NCBI GenBank assembly: GCA_913053915.1
Contig: CAJXGP010000009.1
Span: forward strand, 1 to 14,519
Direction: 5' to 3'
DNA: 14,519 bases
Origin: an uncultured Ignavibacteriales bacterium
GTDB taxonomy: Bacteria > Bacteroidota > Ignavibacteria > Ignavibacteriales > Ignavibacteriaceae
The notes under the pieces were generated by a model. That model made no database searches, was not told the origin of the DNA, and saw only the letters and a list, made by a program, of their open reading frames with translations. This document shows positions 1 through 6,891 of this stretch, piece by piece. The number at the start of each line of letters is the position of its first letter. Position 1 is the stretch's first letter. The translations under genes were made by a program, and so were the position numbers.

Positions 1-1
1 T

Positions 2-856
2 ATAAATCTTGAAAAAGAATTAGTGAATAAAAACATTTCTATTAAAGATAAAATCAATCCAGAACTATTTAAGTTGGTTGATAGTCTTGAATTAACAGTT
101 AGATCTGCTAATTGCTTATCTAATGCTAATATTAATAAAATTGGAGATTTGGTACAAAAAAGTGAAGGAGAAATGTTGAAAACTAAAAATGAAGAAATTG
201 AAGGTAAAACTTTCGCCATTTCCGGTTTTGGAAATGTTGCTTGGGGTGTGGTGAAAAAAATTACCGAATTGGGAGGCAAGGTAGTTACCCTTTCCGGACC
301 CGACGGATTTATTTATGATAAAGATGGTGTTAAAAATGAAAAAATTGATTTTATTCTTAAACTTAGAGCTAGTGCAAATGACCGTGTAAAAGATTATGCA
401 GATGAGTTTAAAGTTGAATTTTATCCGAATAAACGTCCATGGGGTGTTAAAGTGGATGTAGCTATGCCATGTGCTACTCAAAATGAAATTTTTGAGGATG
501 ATGCTAAAGAATTGGTTAAAAACGGATGTATTTGTATTTGCGAGGCAGCGAATATGCCGACTACATTTGAAGCTTATAAAATTATTAAACAGGCAGGCAT
601 TCTTTTTGCCCCGGGTAAGGCCGCAAATGCAGGGGGTGTTGCCGTTTCCGGGCTTGAAATGTCACAAAATAGTATGCGCTTACCATGGCCCAAAGAGGAA
701 GTGGATCATCGATTGCATCAAATTATGCAAAATATTCATCATACATGTTTAACTACGGCAAAAAGATTTGGCACACCGGGCAATTATGTGAACGGTGCAA
801 ATATTGCAGGATTTTTAAAAGTTGCAGATGCAATGATGGATCAGGGGCTTGTTTAA
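2..856 (+). CDS. Chimeric frame: RpoA C-terminal domain fused to the C-terminal half of glutamate dehydrogenase
   Basis: The frame is open from base 2, so it enters from outside the window; the GTG at 23 is an internal codon rather than a convincing start. Codons up to about base 190 match the RNA polymerase alpha C-terminal domain, with signatures [11 protein letters not shown] and [17 protein letters not shown]. From about base 170 the protein is a hexameric glutamate dehydrogenase: [16 protein letters not shown] (dinucleotide-binding loop), [52 protein letters not shown] and a normal C-terminal end MMDQGLV. Aligned to the complete dehydrogenase at 4465, it lacks about the first 218 residues, including the catalytic lysine and aspartate, so it should not have dehydrogenase activity. 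The RpoA part loses the second half of its domain (the GKKSL-type helix-hairpin-helix that contacts DNA). Either this is a natural in-frame fusion or an assembly join. Both family assignments are firm; whether the gene exists as such is uncertain. Confidence 0.85.
   Translation: MNLEKELVNKNISIKDKINPELFKLVDSLELTVRSANCLSNANINKIGDLVQKSEGEMLKTKNEEIEGKTFAISGFGNVAWGVVKKITELGGKVVTLSGPDGFIYDKDGVKNEKIDFILKLRASANDRVKDYADEFKVEFYPNKRPWGVKVDVAMPCATQNEIFEDDAKELVKNGCICICEAANMPTTFEAYKIIKQAGILFAPGKAANAGGVAVSGLEMSQNSMRLPWPKEEVDHRLHQIMQNIHHTCLTTAKRFGTPGNYVNGANIAGFLKVADAMMDQGLV
167..193 (+). other. Fusion junction between RpoA-like and glutamate dehydrogenase-like sequence
   Basis: The peptide GEMLKTKN sits at the exact place where both families have similar sequence. 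In RpoA the C-terminal domain typically reads ELLKTxN before the glycine-lysine hairpin. In the dehydrogenase at 4465 the matching stretch is AEMLSIRNETVEGK, and here it is [14 protein letters not shown]. The crossover can therefore be placed only to within about 20 bases. A short shared string of this size is what a de Bruijn graph assembler, or microhomology-driven recombination, would use. Confidence 0.65.
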
Positions 857-1221
857 ATGGTTTTTTAATGAGTTCGCTTAAAAAAGAATCTTTTATATTT
901 ATGAGTCCTTCTTAAAAAGGATTTTCTGTGAAAAGGCTTTAATTTTTACTAATATTCATAATTTGAAAACTTGAAAATGATCTTTTTAGATATATTTTAT
1001 TTATCATTGCTTATTCGGTATTCAACGGTCTGAAGCTACTTTTAGGTCTAACTTCCGACCATTAGTTTGTCTTATTTTCAGCAATGTGATAAAATAGTTA
1101 ATAGAATGAATCCATGGGTTCTATAAAATTGAAATAAAGAGTTGTGCAATTGTAAGTTTAGCCGTAGAGTAAATAGATGAAATTTTCTAATTTTAGTTAC
1201 ACCATTGAAAAAGGATGACAA
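857..1221. other. Intergenic region with a mini-ORF and two weak hairpins
   Basis: About 365 bases without a convincing gene. A five-base stem (906-910 with 917-921) followed by TTTT may be a weak terminator for the upstream gene. An imperfect nine-base inverted repeat (1027-1035 with 1052-1060, one mismatch, 16-base loop) could be an operator or RNA hairpin. A 13-codon mini-ORF (1177-1218, peptide MKFSNFSYTIEKG) ends in TGA one codon before the next gene's start and in the same frame. No recognisable promoter stands out. Confidence 0.45.
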
Positions 1222-4200
1222 TTGTTTGAGCAAAAAAGAATAAGTTCAAGGGAAAAATTCAATATAATTAGTATTGAGAACATCTTCAGCAGCAGAATAA
1301 AAGAATTTCAAAAATTAATGAAATATAAAATTCGTGAAATTCTTTTGGTATCCAGCCTATATGATTATTATCTTTTTGAAGAAGATGGACGTTTATATGA
1401 TTTAATCAGGCAAGAATATCAGATACTTAATTTAAGCCAGTCGCCTGAAATCACACAAGTAACCACCGGAACGGAAGCAATAGAATTAGCTATCCAGGAA
1501 AGTCATTTCGATTTAATTATTACAACTTTGCACATCGAAGATATGCATGTGATAAAGTTTGCCCGGCTTATTAGAAAAGCCGGTTTGAAGACCCCAATTA
1601 TTTTGCTCGCTTACGACAATAACGAACGAAAAGAGCTTGTGTCATATTACGACACCTCAATATTCGATAAAATTTTCATTTGGCAAGGCGATTATCACTT
1701 AATGATTGGTATTATTAAATATGTTGAAGATAGAATGAATGTTGAAAATGATACCACTTCAGTTGGGGTTCAAGTAATTATTCTGGTTGAAGACAATGTA
1801 AGGTTTTATTCAACTTATCTACCACTTATTTACACAGAGATATTCAATCAGTCGCAAAGACTTATATCTGAAGGAATAAATCTTTCGCATAAATTTTTAA
1901 GAATGCGCGCCCGTCCGAAAATTCTGCTTTGTACTACCTACGAGGAAGCTTGGTCCCTTTTTGAAAAATATCAAAATTATATATTGGGCATAATCACCGA
2001 TAGTAATTTCAGACATTTTGGAGAAAGAGACCCCGAAGCCGGTATTAAATTTACTAAAAATGTAAAAATGCTTCATAAAGATATTCCCATTTTACTGCAG
2101 TCCAGTAATTTGGAATTTGCACAAAAAGCAAAGGAATCCGGAGCTTCGTTTTTAAATAAAAATTCACCGAGGTTATTGCACGAACTTCGTGAATTTATGT
2201 TGAATCATTTTGGATTCGGTGATTTTGTATTTCAGAGATTTGACGGAAAAGCAGTCGGGAGAGCCAATAATTTAAAAACTTTGGAAGAACAACTGAGAAT
2301 TGTTCCTGATGAAAGTATTATTTTTCATGCGGAAAGGAATCATTTTTCAAAATGGTTAAAAGCACGTACCGAATTTTGGTTGGCTCACAAACTTAGACCT
2401 AAAAAGGTAACTGATTTTTCTTCAGTTACGGAGTTGAGAAATGATTTAATCAATTCATTAAGATTATATCAAGAGCTTCGACAAAGGGGGATTATAACCG
2501 ATTTTAATAAAGAATCATTCGATCCTAAAAATAGTTTTGCAAGAATCGGTAGCGGTTCTCTCGGTGGTAAAGCTCGCGGACTAGGATTTATAAATATTTT
2601 GTTAAACAACAATAGAATCCGTTATAAGTTTGAAGGTGTCGAAATTTCCGTCCCTTCTGCTATTGTTATTGCTATAGATGTATTCGATTATTTCCTTAAG
2701 AAAAATAAGTTGGAATCATTCGCAATAAATTCGACCGATGATAAAGAGATTACCAGGAGATTTATTCAAGCAAAATATTTTCCTGCAGATATTATTGATA
2801 AATTGAGAGAATTCTTAGAAACCGTAAAACACCCTTTGGCTATTCGCTCTTCAAGTCTTTTGGAAGATTCTCAATTTCAACCCTTTGCAGGCGTCTATCA
2901 AACCTTTATGTTACCTAACTATGCAGACGATATTAATGTAAGATTGAATGAATTACTTGCTTGCATAAAAGGTGTATATGCATCGACTTTTTACCGCAAA
3001 GCAAAAGATTATATGAAAGCCACTTCCTACAGCTTAGAAGAGGAAAAAATGGCTGTAATAATTCAAATATTGGTTGGTTCGCTTCATAAGGAAAGATTTT
3101 ATCCCGATTTTTCGGGAGTAGCTAAATCATATAATTTCTATCCGGTACCTCCCCAAAAAGCAACTGATGGAATTGCCCTTGTTGCGTTGGGGCTAGGTAA
3201 ACAGGTGGTTGACGGCGGAAAAGCAGTTAGGTTCTCTCCCAAATATCCCACGCATTTATTACAATTTTTCTCAACGAAAGAAACATTAAAAAATGCTCAA
3301 CAAACATTTTTTGCTTTGGATAAAAACAGCAAACTTCAAACGGGAACGAATATATACCCTGAGCATTTAATAAAGTCGTATGAATTATCAAAAGCGGAAG
3401 AAGATCAAACATTATTTTATGCCGGTTCAACTTATTCTGTGGAAAATGATGCGGTTTACGATGGAGTATCACGGGAAGGCAAAAGGGTTGTTACTTTCGC
3501 ACCCGTTTTAAAACATAAAATATTTCCACTTGCAGAGATATTGGAGATGCTTTTGGATATAGGTAGTTGGGGGATGGGGGTGCAGGTTGAGATAGAATTT
3601 GCTGTGAAAACTAAAGTTCCAAAAGGTGAACGGAAAGAGTTTGCTCTTCTGCAAATGCGACCGCTTGTAATTAGTCATGAAATTGAGGAGCTGAATGTTG
3701 ATTATGATAATCCCGAGGAGCTTATTTGTAAGAGTAAGCAAGTACTCGGCAATGGGGTAATACATAATATCCATGATATAATTTATGTAGATATTCAAAA
3801 GTATGATAGAGCAAGGAGCCGGGAAGTTGCAAGTGAAGTTTCGATTTTAAATGCGAAATTATTTTCACAAAAGAAACCTTACATCTTAATTGGGGTTGGT
3901 CGATGGGGAAGCCTCGATCCCTGGTTGGGTATCCCCGTAACGTGGGACCAAATAGCAGGTGCCGGCGTAATAGTAGAATCGGATTTTAAAAATTTTAGCG
4001 TAACTCCTTCACAAGGTTCACATTTTTTTCAAAATATTACTTCTTTCAAAGTGGGATATTTTACAGTTAATTCCCACTATAAAACAGATTTCATTAATTG
4101 GAATTGGTTAAACTCAGTAAGGGCTGTTGAAAAGTTAAATTTTACAGTTCACCTGGATTTTGAAAAACCCATTACCGTAAAAATTAATGGTCATAAAAAT

Positions 4201-4233
4201 ATAGGAGTTATTCTTAAACCGGGAATTGATTAA
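1222..4233 (+). CDS. PEP-synthase-like ATP-binding protein with two N-terminal receiver-like domains
   Basis: A 1003-residue cytoplasmic protein. Residues about 38-170 look like a response-regulator receiver fold (ILLVSSLYDYY, DLIITTLHIEDM), but the usual phospho-acceptor aspartate position reads Thr. Residues about 184-330 form a second receiver-like domain that keeps an acidic pair (LVEDN, 189-192), a candidate acceptor in GIITDSNF (Asp260) and a conserved-type lysine in FLNKNSP (Lys313). Residues about 440-815 are a PEP/pyruvate-dikinase-type ATP-binding domain: IGSGSLGGKARGLGF, PLAIRSSSLLEDS with Arg542, FAGVYQTF and LLQMRPLV with Arg813. The phosphohistidine swivel domain and the PEP-binding barrel of PEP synthase are absent. 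In their place is a C-terminal region of about 190 residues with VGRWGSLDPWLG. The TTG start is chosen because AAGGA lies six bases upstream at 1211-1215; an ATG further up in the same frame (1177) is cut off by a TGA. It may be a signal-controlled phosphotransferase or ATP-dependent sensor; the substrate is unknown. Confidence 0.85.
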   Translation: MFEQKRISSREKFNIISIENIFSSRIKEFQKLMKYKIREILLVSSLYDYYLFEEDGRLYDLIRQEYQILNLSQSPEITQVTTGTEAIELAIQESHFDLIITTLHIEDMHVIKFARLIRKAGLKTPIILLAYDNNERKELVSYYDTSIFDKIFIWQGDYHLMIGIIKYVEDRMNVENDTTSVGVQVIILVEDNVRFYSTYLPLIYTEIFNQSQRLISEGINLSHKFLRMRARPKILLCTTYEEAWSLFEKYQNYILGIITDSNFRHFGERDPEAGIKFTKNVKMLHKDIPILLQSSNLEFAQKAKESGASFLNKNSPRLLHELREFMLNHFGFGDFVFQRFDGKAVGRANNLKTLEEQLRIVPDESIIFHAERNHFSKWLKARTEFWLAHKLRPKKVTDFSSVTELRNDLINSLRLYQELRQRGIITDFNKESFDPKNSFARIGSGSLGGKARGLGFINILLNNNRIRYKFEGVEISVPSAIVIAIDVFDYFLKKNKLESFAINSTDDKEITRRFIQAKYFPADIIDKLREFLETVKHPLAIRSSSLLEDSQFQPFAGVYQTFMLPNYADDINVRLNELLACIKGVYASTFYRKAKDYMKATSYSLEEEKMAVIIQILVGSLHKERFYPDFSGVAKSYNFYPVPPQKATDGIALVALGLGKQVVDGGKAVRFSPKYPTHLLQFFSTKETLKNAQQTFFALDKNSKLQTGTNIYPEHLIKSYELSKAEEDQTLFYAGSTYSVENDAVYDGVSREGKRVVTFAPVLKHKIFPLAEILEMLLDIGSWGMGVQVEIEFAVKTKVPKGERKEFALLQMRPLVISHEIEELNVDYDNPEELICKSKQVLGNGVIHNIHDIIYVDIQKYDRARSREVASEVSILNAKLFSQKKPYILIGVGRWGSLDPWLGIPVTWDQIAGAGVIVESDFKNFSVTPSQGSHFFQNITSFKVGYFTVNSHYKTDFINWNWLNSVRAVEKLNFTVHLDFEKPITVKINGHKNIGVILKPGID

Positions 4234-4423
4234 TTTTTGATCGGAGAAATATTTAACGGGTTATTAAATAAGATTAAAAATATTGCACAAGAATTACAAC
4301 AAATGTAGTTCCCCGTCGGTTCACAATAATAAAATCTTTTTTAGTATTTACCCTTACCATTCTCCGGTGAATGTAAAAACATAAAACGATTTTACAAAAG
4401 TTGTTTTATTGGTTTATCGCAAA

Positions 4424-4464
4424 ACGAATAAATTATAATCACAAATATTACCTGGGAGGTTAAT
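4424..4464 (+). promoter_or_regulatory. Candidate -10 box and Shine-Dalgarno of the glutamate dehydrogenase gene
   Basis: A perfect TATAAT lies at 4434-4439, 25 bases before the ATG. The region upstream has only a poor -35 (TTGGTT at 4409-4414, spacing 19). A strong Shine-Dalgarno GGGAGG at 4454-4459 is five bases before the start. The Shine-Dalgarno is well supported. The promoter is tentative, since TATAAT is easily met by chance in AT-rich DNA and many Bacteroidota use another promoter consensus. Confidence 0.45.
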
Positions 4465-5826
4465 ATGTCTAACTACGTAGAAGAACTAATAGCAGAAGTA
4501 AAAGCCAAAAATCCAAGTGAACCGGAATTTCACCAGGCTGTTGAAGAAGTAGCGGAATCTCTTTCAATTGTATTGGAACGACACCCTGAGTATCGCTCGG
4601 CAAAAATATTAGAAAGAATTATTGAACCGGAAAGAATAATTACTTTCAGAGTGCCTTGGGTGGATGAACAAGGTGAAATTCACATAAACAGAGGTTATAG
4701 AATTGAGATGAATAGTGCAATCGGTCCTTACAAAGGGGGTTTGCGTTTTCATCCGTCCGTTAATCAAGGAATCTTAAAATTTCTTGCTTTCGAGCAAGTA
4801 TTTAAAAATAGTTTAACTTCTTTACCAATGGGGGGCGGAAAAGGCGGCTCTGATTTTGACCCAAAAGGTAAAAGCGATCTTAAGATCATGCGGTTTTGTC
4901 AAGCTTTTATGTCCGAACTTTTTCGTCATATTGGACCTAATACAGACATACCTGCGGGTGATATCGGCGTGGGTGGTCGGGAAATAGGTTATCTATTCGG
5001 GCAGTATAAAAAACTTAAAAATGAATTTACCGGTGTATTGACGGGTAAAGGTTTGAATTGGGGTGGCTCTTTAATAAGACCCGAGGCTACCGGTTACGGC
5101 TCGGTTTACTTTGCAGCCGAAATGCTTTCGATTCGTAATGAAACTGTCGAAGGTAAAGTGTGCCTCGTTTCCGGTAGCGGTAATGTTGCACAATTTACGG
5201 TAAAGAAAATAATAGAGCTTGGTGGGAAAGTTGTTTCATTATCGGATTCCAACGGTTCTATTTATGATGAAGAAAGTATAAATCAAGAAAAGTTGGATTT
5301 CGTAATGGATTTAAAAAATGTGAGAAGAGGCAGAATTAAAGAGTATGCTGAAAAATATAAAAATGCCGTATATACACCTGCCGATCCGGAAATGGACCAT
5401 AACCCAATTTGGGATCATAAAGCAGATTGTGCATTCCCTAGTGCTACACAAAATGAAATTAATGGAAAAGATGCACAAAATCTTTTAAATAACGGAGCTT
5501 ATCTTGTTAGTGAAGGCGCTAATATGCCTACCACATTGGAAGGTGTGAAAGTTTTTCTCGATGCTAAAATTCTTTATGGACCCGGTAAAGCAGCTAATGC
5601 CGGTGGTGTAGCCGTTTCCGGATTGGAAATGACCCAAGATAGTATGCGTTTACCTTGGAGTAAAGATGAAGTTGATGACCGTCTAAGAATGATTATGAAA
5701 AATATTCATACTACCTGTATTCAAATGGCGGATAGATTTAATACACCGGGAAATTATGTAAATGGTGCTAATATCGGTGGCTTTCTAAAAGTTGCCGATG
5801 CAATGATGGACCAAGGTGTTGTTTAA
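4465..5826 (+). CDS. gdhA: NADP-type glutamate dehydrogenase, complete
   Basis: Interconverts glutamate with 2-oxoglutarate plus ammonium; the NADP type normally works in ammonium assimilation. It is 453 residues long, close to the ~447-450 usual for the hexameric small-subunit family. Visible landmarks are IGPYKGGLRFHPSVN (substrate lysine 90), FEQVFKNSL, PMGGGKGGSDFDPKG with catalytic Lys126, PAGDIGVGGREIG with Asp166, the dinucleotide-binding SGSGNVA (236-242), VVSLSDSNG and the C-terminal [16 protein letters not shown]. The Asp-Ser after the second Rossmann strand resembles the E. coli NADP enzyme. The ATG follows GGGAGG at good spacing. It has its own likely promoter and a strong hairpin right after the stop, so it is probably transcribed alone. 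A second, N-terminally replaced paralogue lies at the left edge of the window on the far side of the PEP-synthase-like gene. Confidence 0.97.
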   Translation: MSNYVEELIAEVKAKNPSEPEFHQAVEEVAESLSIVLERHPEYRSAKILERIIEPERIITFRVPWVDEQGEIHINRGYRIEMNSAIGPYKGGLRFHPSVNQGILKFLAFEQVFKNSLTSLPMGGGKGGSDFDPKGKSDLKIMRFCQAFMSELFRHIGPNTDIPAGDIGVGGREIGYLFGQYKKLKNEFTGVLTGKGLNWGGSLIRPEATGYGSVYFAAEMLSIRNETVEGKVCLVSGSGNVAQFTVKKIIELGGKVVSLSDSNGSIYDEESINQEKLDFVMDLKNVRRGRIKEYAEKYKNAVYTPADPEMDHNPIWDHKADCAFPSATQNEINGKDAQNLLNNGAYLVSEGANMPTTLEGVKVFLDAKILYGPGKAANAGGVAVSGLEMTQDSMRLPWSKDEVDDRLRMIMKNIHTTCIQMADRFNTPGNYVNGANIGGFLKVADAMMDQGVV

Positions 5827-5832
5827 TATAGT

Positions 5833-5861
5833 GCGGCACAGGATATTTTATTCTGTGCCGC
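5833..5861 (+). terminator. Strong hairpin after the glutamate dehydrogenase gene
   Basis: A perfect nine-base stem, GCGGCACAG (5833-5841) with CTGTGCCGC (5853-5861), lies seven bases after the stop codon. It extends inward through a G-U pair and three A-T pairs to a three-base loop, giving about 13 pairs. It stands out as GC-rich in AT-rich surroundings. The following run is only CGTTT, so termination may be imperfect or the hairpin may instead protect the 3' end of the mRNA. Confidence 0.75.
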
Positions 5862-6236
5862 CGTTTAACATTTACATATCTAATAATTTAACTTTTTGCA
5901 GCAAGAATACCCTTTTTAGATTAACTTATATATTCGACTCAAAAGTTTTTTACTTGCTGATTTTTATGTTAAAATAATCCAACTTTTTTAATCCATTCTG
6001 AAAGATTAAAATATAATAAATATTTAATTCGGTAAAGAATTTTTACTGCGCAAAACCATTTCACAGTGCCGGCTGCTATTTTCATCCTATTTACAGAACA
6101 TGTTAAAATTAAATAAGTTAGTAGAAAAATAAAATATTGGTATATTTTATGTATTACTTATAAAGTTTTAAAAGGTGGTTTAGGAAAATTTGTGAAACTT
6201 GACAGTTACTTTATCCAAAATGATGAAAATTGAAAA
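5862..6236. other. Intergenic region with a coupled mini-ORF before the SPW gene
   Basis: About 375 AT-rich bases with no supported gene on the + strand. At the right end a 13-codon mini-ORF (GTG at 6192, TGA at 6231-6233, peptide KLDSYFIQNDEN after the start) has a good Shine-Dalgarno (AGGA at 6182-6185). It is in frame with the next gene and ends one codon before that gene's ATG. On the minus strand a 38-codon frame (6085 to 5969) is open, but it has no known similarity and a poorly placed ribosome binding site. I see no repeat or RNA gene. Confidence 0.4.
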
Positions 6237-6557
6237 ATGATACGAAAACGAATGTTAGGATTATTGGGAATTTGGTTGTTATTATCAACAATTCTTTTCC
6301 ATTTCCATGAGGCCGGTATAATAAATTTTATCGTTGTCGGAATTATTTCGGCAGTCGCCGGTTTTACATTAAGTGCAAAGAAAACTTTTGAAGGATGGGT
6401 AGGTGCCGTTCTTGGAATATGGCTAATCTTTTCCGCTTTTATTCCATCCATCGGTACAATTCCGAGTAACTATTATAATGCTTTTATAACAGGCTTGTTA
6501 TTTATTCTGATAGGGTTTGTCACGCTAGAAAATAAAAGCGGTTTAATGAAGAACTGA
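6237..6557 (+). CDS. Small four-helix membrane protein with SPW-type repeats
   Basis: A 106-residue protein, very hydrophobic, with four likely membrane segments at about residues 7-20, 28-45, 54-70 and 80-97. It is an internal duplication: LGLLGIWLLLSTIL near the start and VGAVLGIWLIFSAFI near the middle are the same motif, each followed by a second helix (INFIVVGIISAVAGFTL and YNAFITGLLFILIGFVTL). The GIWLIxS pattern resembles the SPW repeat family of small bacterial membrane proteins, whose function is unknown. The ATG at 6237 has no Shine-Dalgarno. The best ribosome binding site nearby serves the mini-ORF at 6192, so translation may be coupled, or a TGA may have cut an N-terminal extension. 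It stands alone, with no operon partner within 300 bases. Confidence 0.75.
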   Translation: MIRKRMLGLLGIWLLLSTILFHFHEAGIINFIVVGIISAVAGFTLSAKKTFEGWVGAVLGIWLIFSAFIPSIGTIPSNYYNAFITGLLFILIGFVTLENKSGLMKN

Positions 6558-6891
6558 GAAACAAATCTATGATATAGAAACTCATTCCCTTATAATAGCG
6601 TCTTAAGGAAAAACCGGAAATGACGTTTCGCACTATATATATTCCTTAAAACAGGTAAGCATTTAACATATTATAATATGGCAAGTTATAAAGTAAGTTG
6701 AACTGTGGTACATTTGTTGAGTTCTTTAAATGAATGAGATTAATGAAGTTAAAGGATTTATAAAATGAAGCGTTCTAAAAAAGTTAATTTAAATTTTTTG
6801 AATTGTGAATATTTGCAAAGGTTAAAACTTTTTTAAAGAAAAATACTTTTTAGGTAGTTTATGTTATCAACAATTAAGAAGGAGGATAGTC
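6558..6891. other. Intergenic leader before the radical SAM gene
   Basis: About 334 bases with no gene of recognisable character. It contains a perfect eight-base inverted repeat, TTAAGGAA (6603-6610) with TTCCTTAA (6642-6649), around a 31-base loop that can itself fold weakly. There is no T-run behind it, so it does not look like an intrinsic terminator. The last bases carry the strong Shine-Dalgarno AAGGAGG (6879-6885), six bases before the ATG at 6892. I see no known riboswitch class. Confidence 0.45.

Noticed and set aside
116..481. Long minus-strand open frame opposite the first gene
   Set aside because: Low-complexity Phe/Asn/Ile-rich shadow of a strongly recognisable + strand protein.
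4250..4270. Hairpin after the receiver protein gene (TATTTAA with TTAAATA)
   Set aside because: Only seven A-T pairs and no following T-run; too weak to call a terminator.
5969..6085. Minus-strand 38-codon frame beginning MKIAAGTVKWF, reminiscent of the first residues of cold-shock proteins
   Set aside because: Only the GTVKWF string matches; the rest lacks the cold-shock RNA-binding motifs and the AGG lies directly against the ATG. Probably chance in an intergenic region.
1216..6233. Genome-wide reassignment of TGA to an amino acid
   Set aside because: TGA ends the SPW and CBS frames and the stress-protein remnant at natural positions, and tryptophan is coded by TGG throughout.
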